A stretch of DNA of 5,540 nt, from the NCBI GenBank assembly GCA_023418055.1, contig JAEZDP010000341.1, positions 1-5,540 of the forward strand. Direction: 5' to 3'. A model generated the notes under the pieces. The model saw nothing but the letters and a program-made list of their open reading frames with translations. It was not told where the DNA came from and made no database searches. Of this stretch, positions 1-5,303 are shown one piece after another (position 1 is the first letter of the stretch; each line of letters begins with the position of its first letter). Origin of the DNA: Acidobacteriota bacterium (GTDB taxonomy: Bacteria; Acidobacteriota; Vicinamibacteria; Vicinamibacterales; Vicinamibacteraceae). Both the position numbers and the translations under genes were made by a program.

Positions 1-845
1 CTCAGCTTCGACGCGGACCGGGCCGGACAGGGGGCGGCCGCCAAGTCTGGAGATCTGCTCGTGTCCGAAGGGTTTCAGGTGGCGGTGGCCCTGTTGCCCG
101 AGGGAGAAGATCCCGATACGTACGTCCAGCGCCACGGGGGCGCGGCCTACCAGGCTCAGGTGGACGAGGCTCGCCCGTACCTCGATTTCGTGCTCGATCG
201 AGGCGCCGCGGCCCACAACCTTCAGGATGCCAATGGCCGGCTGGCCTTCCTGAACGACATGCTCGCCGTGGCGGCGCGGATTCCCGACGCCGCCGGGCGC
301 GACCAGTTTGCCGACCGCCTGGCGCATCGGGCGAGGATCGGCGAAGACACCGTCCGCCAGGAGATTCGCAAGGCGGCGGTCACGCGGCAGACCAGCGTGC
401 CGGTGGAGGTCCGGCGGACGTCGACGCCTGGGGTGTCGGCCTCGGAACGTGAGCTCATCGTCGGCGTGTTGACGCAGCCGGAGGCGGCGCAGGCCGCGTT
501 GCTGAGCCTGGAGGACGAGGAACTCGAGGGGCTGCGCACGAGCCGGCTGTTGCGGCTGGCGCGCGACCTGCAGGTGAACGACCCCGAGGAACTGCCGGGG
601 GCGTTCCTCGAGCGTCTGAATGAAGAGGAGCGTCGCTGGGTCACCGCCCAGGCGGCCACAGGCGCCACCGCGCCACCCGAGGCTTGCGCCCGCACGTTGC
701 GGCTGTTGCACCTCGACCGTGAACGGGCCCGGATTGAGAGCGAAATCGTCCACCTGCAGGAACGCGGTGGCAGCGCCGAGACGGCGCGTATTCACGCACT
801 CTGGGCCAGGAAACTTGAACTCGTACAGCAAATTGAGGCGCTGAA

Positions 846-849
<4 letters not shown>
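1..849 (+). CDS. dnaG: DNA primase DnaG, C-terminal part (5' end cut by window)
   Basis: DnaG makes the RNA primers for chromosome replication and docks on the replicative helicase DnaB. The reading frame is open from base 1, so the gene starts outside the window; 282 residues are present. Residues 3-9 read FDADRAG, the metal-binding DxD motif of the TOPRIM catalytic domain, followed by LLPEGEDPDTYV (31-42), a conserved DnaG stretch near the TOPRIM end. Residues about 56-126 (beginning ARPYLDFVLDRG) match the DnaB_bind type of helical domain. A short linker (about 127-146) leads to a helical, charged C-terminal domain (147-282) that is weakly conserved in the family and binds helicase. The internal GTG at 61 is in frame but is not the true start. 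The TGA stop overlaps the rpoD start, as in the classical rpsU-dnaG-rpoD operon. Zinc-binding and RNAP-core domains lie upstream and cannot be checked. Confidence 0.94.
835..838 (+). promoter_or_regulatory. Ribosome binding site deciding the rpoD start
   Basis: GAGG lies inside the last codons of dnaG, 7 nt before GTG 846 and 13 nt before ATG 852. The spacing favours the GTG start and therefore the 4-base overlap with the dnaG stop. Confidence 0.55.
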
Positions 850-2615
<1,766 letters not shown>

Positions 2616-2634
2616 GACGCTCGTTGAACGCGAC

Positions 2635-2662
2635 GTCATGTCTCATGCTTCATGCTTCATGC
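2635..2662. repeat. Heptamer repeat array, left arm (YTCATGC units)
   Basis: Four consecutive 7-bp units begin 20 bp after the rpoD stop: GTCATGT, CTCATGC, TTCATGC, TTCATGC. TCATG recurs at 2636, 2643, 2650 and 2657, exactly 7 bp apart. Each unit carries the palindrome CATG. The array is the complement of the array at 2687-2719 and pairs with it. The same family recurs at 2906-2961 and 4851-4900. Confidence 0.85.
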
Positions 2663-2712
2663 AAGGGCCGTCAAACGCGTCGGCCTCGCATGACATGAGG
2701 CATGAGTCATGA
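2636..2712 (+). other. Long stem-loop formed by inverted heptamer arrays, between rpoD and tRNA
   Basis: Read as RNA, the left array folds back on the right array. From the apex outward: 5 bp (2666-2670 with 2681-2685, GGCCG/CGGCC, loop of 10 nt), a 3x2 internal loop, 6 bp (2657-2662 with 2688-2693), a 2-nt bulge (2655-2656), 13 bp including one G-U (2642-2654 with 2694-2706), one mismatch, and 5 bp (2636-2640 with 2708-2712). That is about 29 pairs in 77 nt. There is no following T-run, since the tRNA starts 10 bp later, so it is not a textbook intrinsic terminator. It could protect the rpoD mRNA 3' end, act in processing between mRNA and tRNA, or form a cruciform in DNA. The base pairing was derived by hand; the function is inference. 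Confidence 0.65.
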
Positions 2713-2719
2713 AGCATGA
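2687..2719. repeat. Heptamer repeat array, right arm (RGCATGA units)
   Basis: CATGA recurs at 2689, 2694, 2701, 2708 and 2715. The last four are exactly 7 bp apart, and the first gap is 5 bp, as if two bases were lost from one unit. Units read CGCATGA, CATGA, GGCATGA, GTCATGA, AGCATGA. The array ends 3 bp before the tRNA and is inverted relative to 2635-2662. Confidence 0.85.
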
Positions 2720-2722
2720 CGA

Positions 2723-2798
2723 GGGCCCATAGCTCAGCGGTCAGAGCCGCCGGCTCATAACCGGTCCGTCCCAGGTTCGAATCCTGGTGGGCCCACCA
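2723..2798 (+). tRNA. tRNA with CAU anticodon, probably tRNA-Ile2 (lysidine type)
   Basis: A full 76-nt cloverleaf is visible. The acceptor stem is GGGCCCA (2723-2729) with TGGGCCC (2788-2794); the D stem is GCTC/GAGC (2732-2735, 2744-2747) with GG in the loop. The anticodon stem is GCCGG/CCGGT (2749-2753, 2761-2765; G27-U43 is a wobble), with loop CTCATAA and anticodon CAT at 2756-2758. The T stem is CCAGG/CCTGG with loop TTCGAAT (2776-2782); the discriminator is A2795 and CCA is encoded (2796-2798). CAU can belong to initiator Met, elongator Met or Ile2. The paired first acceptor position argues against initiator. C4-G69 and C5-G68 in the acceptor stem are features that E. coli TilS uses to recognise tRNA-Ile2, so Ile2 is the best reading; elongator Met remains possible. 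A CAU tRNA-Ile gene (ileX) also lies close to rpoD in E. coli, as I recall. Confidence 0.95.
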
Positions 2799-2820
2799 CT
2801 CCCTCGCTTCGCTCGGTCGT

Positions 2821-2832
2821 GTGGGCCCGCCA
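2821..2832. repeat. Partial copy of tRNA 3' end (middle copy)
   Basis: GTGGGCCCGCCA matches the last 12 bases of the tRNA (2787-2798, GTGGGCCCACCA) at 11 of 12 positions. It sits between the intact tRNA and the longer 22-bp copy at 2876-2897. It could alternatively be the 5' acceptor half of a tRNA-like element. Short inverted pairs around it (2819-2824 with 2830-2835) could form a small hairpin. Confidence 0.55.
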
Positions 2833-2837
2833 CGCTT

Positions 2838-2859
2838 ACAGGCCGGCGGCTCCGCCTGT
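2838..2859 (+). terminator. GC-rich hairpin downstream of tRNA, weak terminator candidate
   Basis: ACAGGC (2838-2843) pairs with GCCTGT (2854-2859) around a 10-nt GC-rich loop that can pair further internally (GGCG with CGCC). It lies 40 bp after the tRNA CCA end. No T-run follows, so termination is only a guess. Confidence 0.3.
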
Positions 2860-2875
2860 CGGCTCGCCGCTCGGC

Positions 2876-2897
2876 TCGAATCCTGGTGGGCCCACCA
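2876..2897. repeat. 22-bp direct repeat of the tRNA 3' end (T loop to CCA)
   Basis: These 22 bases are identical to 2777-2798 of the tRNA, from inside the T loop through the encoded CCA, at an offset of 99 bp. The base before it differs (C in place of T). An exact copy of a tRNA 3' end just downstream is the usual footprint of integrase-mediated insertion, where the att core is this part of the gene. It also resembles the tRNA-tail repeats of the E. coli tyrT operon. No integrase gene lies between the copies, so any element is lost, or the repeat arose by local duplication. Confidence 0.85.
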
Positions 2898-2905
2898 TCG
2901 CTCGC

Positions 2906-2961
2906 CACACGCCACACGCCATACGCCTCACGCCATACGCTTCACGCCTCACGCGGTACGC
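2906..2961. repeat. Tandem array of eight 7-bp units (NNNACGC)
   Basis: Eight uninterrupted heptamers, all ending ACGC: CACACGC, CACACGC, CATACGC, CTCACGC, CATACGC, TTCACGC, CTCACGC, GGTACGC. CTCACGC and TTCACGC differ by a single T-to-C change from CTCATGC and TTCATGC of the array at 2635-2662, so this appears to be a diverged member of the same family. The array starts 8 bp after the duplicated tRNA end and lies about 90 bp upstream of the TonB-domain gene. It has no inverted partner and lacks the CATG palindrome. Confidence 0.85.
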
Positions 2962-3002
2962 GCGGCCAGTTCGGCAGTGTGGTGACCGACGGGCCGACAG
3001 CA

Positions 3003-3031
3003 GGTCACGCGCCCCCTCGCCGGGGTATCCT
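3003..3031 (+). promoter_or_regulatory. Weak promoter candidate for the TonB-domain gene
   Basis: TATCCT (3026-3031) matches the -10 consensus at four of six positions, including the first T, the second A and the last T. The hexamer 17 bp upstream (3003-3008, GGTCAC) resembles a -35 only poorly. Transcription would begin near 3038, just before the ribosome binding site at 3041. Prediction by eye only. Confidence 0.25.
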
Positions 3032-3040
3032 GTCGGGCGG

Positions 3041-3045
3041 GGAGG
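3041..3045 (+). promoter_or_regulatory. Ribosome binding site for TTG start at 3053
   Basis: GGAGG with 7 nt spacing to TTG 3053. It decides the start of the TonB-domain gene, since the open frame extends upstream to 2819 through tRNA-derived and heptamer repeats that would encode nonsense. Confidence 0.65.
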
Positions 3046-3052
3046 ACCCGAG

Positions 3053-3577
3053 TTGCTGCGCACGCTCCTCGCGGTGGCGGTGTTCACCGCGTCGTCCACC
3101 CAACTGCCGTCGACGTCGCGAGACGCCGTGGTCGTGGCGCCGTGTCCGCCCCTGGCGGCTGGCACGCCTGTCGTTGGTGTGGGCATCGGACCGATCCGTC
3201 GGCCGAAAGTGGCGTCCCCCACCGTGATGCCACGGACACCGGCAGGGCTCCGTCGGACCACGGGCGTCGCTCTCGTCGAGATACGCGCCACCGTCGACGT
3301 CGATGGCCGACCGTGCGATCTGGTGGTCACGTCGCAGTCGCATCCCGGCCTGGGGGCAGATACCGTGAGCCTGAGCGCAGCACGCCAGTGGCGCTTCGAG
3401 CCCGCGAGCCGAGACGGCGGGCCCGTACGCGCGACGGTCGGCTTCGCCTTCCGCTACGAGGCGCTGCCACCACAGGAAAAGGGCGAATCCCTGGAATGGC
3501 GGACGGGTATCTCGGTCCACCACGCCGACTACGACACACGCCTGTGGTCGCGGCAGGACCTCTCACCACTACCGTGA
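3053..3577 (+). CDS. Secreted small protein with TonB C-terminal domain
   Basis: Predicted 174-aa envelope protein. With the TTG start at 3053 (GGAGG 7 nt upstream) the product begins MLRTLLAVAVFTASS, a short signal peptide; cleavage is probably within residues 15-25. Residues about 49-136 resemble the TonB C-terminal fold: RRPKVASPTVMP, then GVALVEIRATVDVDGRP (71-87, the strand-strand 'V.I..DG' signature), a helix ending SAARQWRFEPA (109-119; WRF at 113-115 is the family hallmark), and VGFAFRYE (129-136). A hydrophilic tail of about 38 residues follows. It lacks the N-terminal membrane anchor and proline-rich span of true TonB, so energy transduction is unlikely. Stand-alone TonB-C domains like this are common secreted proteins of unknown role. 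The gene lies 28 bp upstream of the YjbR-family gene and is probably cotranscribed with it. Confidence 0.75.
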   Translation: MLRTLLAVAVFTASSTQLPSTSRDAVVVAPCPPLAAGTPVVGVGIGPIRRPKVASPTVMPRTPAGLRRTTGVALVEIRATVDVDGRPCDLVVTSQSHPGLGADTVSLSAARQWRFEPASRDGGPVRATVGFAFRYEALPPQEKGESLEWRTGISVHHADYDTRLWSRQDLSPLP

Positions 3578-3594
3578 ACCGGCCGATGATCGCC

Positions 3595-3598
3595 GAGG
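3595..3598 (+). promoter_or_regulatory. Ribosome binding site of the YjbR-family gene
   Basis: GAGG located 7 nt before ATG 3606, inside the 28-bp gap after the TonB-domain gene. It supports the chosen start. Confidence 0.6.
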
Positions 3599-3605
3599 CT
3601 CCCCG

Positions 3606-3974
3606 ATGACTCCCGACGACTTCCGGCGCATCGCCCTCACGCTCGAAGGTGCGGAGGAAGGCGCACACATGGGCGCCGTCGACTTCAGGGTCGGCGGCCG
3701 CATCTTCGCGACCCTGGCGTCGGTCGACAAGGGCTACGGCAACCTGATGCTCACGCCGGCGGTGCAGGCCGAGTTCGTCGCCGAAGCGCCCGAGGTCTTC
3801 CTTCCCGTGGCGGGCGGGTGGGGCCGCATGGGCGCAACGCACGTGCGGCTGTCCGAGGTGCCCGCCGACGTGCTCGAGGGCGCGCTGCGCACCGCCTGGA
3901 AGCTTCGCGTCCAACGAAATCGGACGACTCGGTCACGAAAGAAGACCAGCGGCCGAACCTACATCTGCGAGTAG
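3606..3974 (+). CDS. MmcQ/YjbR family protein
   Basis: This is a 122-aa cytosolic protein of the MmcQ/YjbR family (CyaY-like fold, often labelled DNA-binding; the true function is unknown). Family features in order: MTPDDFRRIALTLEGAEEG (1-19), HMGAVDFRVGGRIFATL (21-37, the beta core), NLMLTP (46-51), PEVFLPVAGGWGRMGATHVRL (62-82, the most conserved block with G-W-G and the following strand), and ADVLEGALRTAWK (87-99, C-terminal helix). The length is normal. The last 20 or so residues (about 101-122) are unusually basic (RNRTTRSRKK) and depart from the usual family ending. The final 16 bp overlap the 3' end of the convergent NIPSNAP gene. The start is supported by GAGG at 3595. Confidence 0.85.
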   Translation: MTPDDFRRIALTLEGAEEGAHMGAVDFRVGGRIFATLASVDKGYGNLMLTPAVQAEFVAEAPEVFLPVAGGWGRMGATHVRLSEVPADVLEGALRTAWKLRVQRNRTTRSRKKTSGRTYICE

Positions 3975-4783
3975 GACGTGGGCACGAGGAAGCGCGCGGT
4001 GTTCTTCGACGTGTTGTCCTTGTACTGCGGCTCGTCGCGCAGCTTCATCCACCGTGGGTCGGGGCCGAACTTCTTCCAGTTGTTCAGGTGCGTCGCCAGG
4101 TCGGGCCCGGACGTGATGTAGCGCAGGTGCGGCAGGTTCGGACCGGCCAGCGCCTGTCCGAAGAAGACGGGAGACATGCCCAGGCTGCGCATGATCTCCG
4201 TCTCGCCGTTGTCGAACATCGCCATCTTGCTCAGGGCCGCGCGCTCGCTGTGGCTCTCGTAGTCGCGCATCTCGAAGACGCGGGTAGGTGTCTTCGACAC
4301 AGAGAACGCGGGCAGTTCCATCCGCGGCATGCTCGCGAATGCTCGAAGAAACCAGGTGTCGATGCGGTCGAACGCCGGGCTCGCCTTCGGCACGTCGAGG
4401 TAGGCCGCTCCCGCTTTCCGTACCGCGTCGTCCTGATTGAGCTCGGTACTGACGGCAACGAACGAGTCGAGCGTCGCGTGAGGGATCAGCACCCACACCG
4501 GCGTGTCCGGCTTCGGCGCGGACGTGACGGCGGTCTTGTCGACGTCGACCTCGGTGAAGACGCCGACGTGACGCACGCCGCGGGCCTCGAGCGCCGGCAG
4601 CAACGCGCGCTCCAGGTACCCGTCGAGCAGGGTGCGGGAACTGCCGGAGGCCAGCCGGTAGGCACGCAGTTCGTAGAATTCACGACCTGCTGGCGATTGG
4701 GCCGCCGCGCCTCCTGGAGCGACCAGCGCGGAAGCACCGGCGACGAGGGAGGCGGTGAGGAACGAACGGCGGTCTGAAGACAT
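3959..4783 (-). CDS. Tat-exported protein with two NIPSNAP domains
   Basis: The predicted 274-aa protein carries a twin-arginine signal, DRRSFLTASLVAG (4-16), and a likely cleavage site after residues 26-28 (GGAAAQ), so it should be exported folded. Two copies of the NIPSNAP fold (dimeric alpha-beta-barrel ferredoxin-like) follow: one from FYELRAYRL (36-44) to about 140, and a second from RVFEMRDYESHS (168-179) to about 270, the latter including NNWKKFGPDPRW (234-245), typical of the domain's closing helix. The enzymatic role of bacterial Tat-NIPSNAP proteins is unknown. The start at 4783 is chosen because the signal peptide begins there; ATG at 4810 would add nine residues. The open frame extends further, to 5014, but that part is antisense to the VOC gene and crosses the heptamer array, so it is rejected. 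The TAG stop (3959-3961) lies inside the end of the convergent YjbR gene. Confidence 0.88.
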   Translation of the reverse strand: MSSDRRSFLTASLVAGASALVAPGGAAAQSPAGREFYELRAYRLASGSSRTLLDGYLERALLPALEARGVRHVGVFTEVDVDKTAVTSAPKPDTPVWVLIPHATLDSFVAVSTELNQDDAVRKAGAAYLDVPKASPAFDRIDTWFLRAFASMPRMELPAFSVSKTPTRVFEMRDYESHSERAALSKMAMFDNGETEIMRSLGMSPVFFGQALAGPNLPHLRYITSGPDLATHLNNWKKFGPDPRWMKLRDEPQYKDNTSKNTARFLVPTSYSQM

Positions 4784-4789
4784 GCGCGC

Positions 4790-4795
4790 ATTGTA
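4790..4795 (-). promoter_or_regulatory. -10-like element directly before the NIPSNAP start
   Basis: On the minus strand TACAAT (4795 to 4790) matches the -10 consensus at five of six positions. Only 6 nt separate it from ATG 4783, which would place the transcription start at or next to the start codon and give a leaderless mRNA. That would agree with the lack of a Shine-Dalgarno sequence there. No convincing -35 was found. Confidence 0.3.
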
Positions 4796-4829
4796 CGCCC
4801 GCGCCCCCATCACCACCCGCCTGAAGCCA

Positions 4830-4847
4830 CGCCGCCGCTCGGCGGTG
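4830..4847. other. Short GC hairpin in divergent intergenic gap
   Basis: CCGCC (4832-4836) pairs with GGCGG (4841-4845) around a GCTC loop, extended by one G-T and one C-G pair (4830-4831 with 4846-4847). It sits immediately before the heptamer array. Its function is not evident; such hairpins arise easily in GC-rich DNA. Confidence 0.4.
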
Positions 4848-4850
4848 CCT

Positions 4851-4878
4851 GGCATGAAGCATGAGGCATGAGGCATGA
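4851..4878. repeat. Heptamer repeat array (four RGCATGA-type units)
   Basis: Exactly four tandem units: GGCATGA, AGCATGA, GGCATGA, GGCATGA, with CATGA at 4853, 4860, 4867 and 4874. After an 8-nt spacer (4879-4886) the motif resumes in inverted orientation as TCATGCC and TCATCTG (4887-4900), at the start of the VOC gene. It is the same family and orientation as 2687-2719. Confidence 0.88.
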
Positions 4879-4897
4879 TCCCCCCGTCATGCCTCAT
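4868..4897 (+). promoter_or_regulatory. Perfect 11-bp hairpin containing the VOC start codon
   Basis: ATGAGGCATGA (4868-4878) is perfectly complementary to TCATGCCTCAT (4887-4897), with an 8-nt loop rich in C. The start codon ATG 4889-4891 is in the 3' arm, and the other in-frame ATG (4868) begins the 5' arm. The best upstream purine stretch, GAGG at 4870-4873, is also in the stem and 15 nt from ATG 4889. Folding would hide the start from ribosomes; whether this is used for regulation is unknown. Confidence 0.5.
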
Positions 4898-5281
4898 CTG
4901 CCCCTCGAACACATCGCCTTGAACGTGGCCGACCCCGTCGCCGTTGCCGCCTGGTACGTCGACCATCTCGGCATGGAGGTGGTCAAGCGCGGCGATCCGC
5001 CGGTGCACATGCACTTTCTCGCCGACGCCCAGCGGCGGATGATGATCGAGCTGTACTGCAACACGTCAGCGCCCACTGACGCGTACGCCGGCATGGCCCC
5101 CGCCCAGTTGCACGTCGCGTTCTCGTCGGCAGACCCCGACGCCGATGCGGCGCGCCTCGTCGCCGTTGGCGCCGTCCGTGTCGACGAGGTGCGCTACGAC
5201 GATGGGTCGTATCTGGTGATGCTGCGCGACCCGTGGGGGCTGTCGATTCAGCTGGCGCGCCGGACCACGCCGATGGTGTGA
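4889..5281 (+). CDS. VOC (glyoxalase/bleomycin-resistance fold) family protein
   Basis: This 130-aa protein of the vicinal oxygen chelate superfamily has two beta-alpha-beta-beta-beta modules that form a metal site. The first module begins LEHIALNVADP (6-16) and AAWYVDHLGMEVVKRG (20-35); the second begins QLHVAFSS (73-80) and ends SYLVMLRDPWGLSIQLARR (107-125). Residues at the four canonical metal positions are H8, E54 (MMIELY), H75 and Q121 (SIQL); the last is usually Glu, so metal binding may be altered. Substrate unknown; the family includes lyases, dioxygenases and thiol transferases. ATG 4889 is preferred because family proteins start just before the LEHIAL strand; ATG 4868 would add seven residues. 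No good ribosome binding site exists for either, and both lie in the heptamer hairpin. The gene is divergent from the NIPSNAP gene and convergent with the YpdA-like gene (22-bp gap). Confidence 0.87.
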   Translation: MPHLPLEHIALNVADPVAVAAWYVDHLGMEVVKRGDPPVHMHFLADAQRRMMIELYCNTSAPTDAYAGMAPAQLHVAFSSADPDADAARLVAVGAVRVDEVRYDDGSYLVMLRDPWGLSIQLARRTTPMV

Positions 5282-5303
5282 GCGCGCGGCTGGCCCGGCC
5301 CGG

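Larger units (their letters stand above)
2823..2897 (+). pseudogene. Possible degenerate tRNA / tRNA-like element
   Basis: This 75-nt block has GGGCCCG at its 5' end pairing with TGGGCCC (2887-2893; the last pair is G-U), followed by ACCA. Its T arm is CTCGG, CTCGAAT, CCTGG (2870-2886), with four of five stem pairs kept. The D and anticodon arms are not recognisable; instead the middle forms one GC-rich hairpin (2838-2859). The length is almost that of the neighbouring real tRNA. GGGCCC is self-complementary, so the acceptor match comes cheaply, and duplicated tRNA 3' ends explain the same bases. It is not a functional aminoacylated tRNA as far as can be seen. Confidence 0.3.
2616..3052. other. 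437-bp gene-poor intergenic region holding tRNA and repeats
   Basis: No credible protein gene lies between the rpoD stop and the TTG start at 3053. The region contains, in order, an inverted heptamer-repeat hairpin, one tRNA, two partial duplicates of the tRNA 3' end separated by a GC-rich hairpin, a tandem array of eight 7-bp units, and a weak promoter candidate. The stretch 2962-3002 shows nothing recognisable. Confidence 0.8.

Noticed and set aside
2636..2722. Classical intrinsic terminator after rpoD
   Set aside because: The hairpin is strong but there is no T-run; the tRNA begins within 11 bp of its base.
2799..2897. A second functional tRNA gene
   Set aside because: The acceptor and T arms can be drawn, but no D arm or anticodon arm exists, so it is at most a relic or tRNA-like element.
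2643..2915. Minus-strand 90-codon frame containing WWAHQDSNLG
   Set aside because: It is the antisense translation of the tRNA and its 3' duplicate; this peptide is a well-known spurious product of tRNA genes.
2635..2961. CRISPR array
   Set aside because: The units are 7 bp, contiguous and degenerate, with no spacers and no cas genes.
2819..3052. N-terminal extension of the TonB-domain frame back to 2819
   Set aside because: It would translate tRNA-derived sequence and the heptamer array. TTG 3053 has a good ribosome binding site and gives a proper signal peptide.
3818..4777. 319-codon plus-strand frame opposite the NIPSNAP gene
   Set aside because: Composition is Arg/Val/Gly-rich without motifs, while the minus strand encodes a Tat signal and two recognisable domains.
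4784..5014. N-terminal extension of the NIPSNAP frame to 5014
   Set aside because: It is antisense to the VOC gene and crosses the heptamer array. The Tat signal peptide must be N-terminal, so translation starts at 4783 (or 4810).
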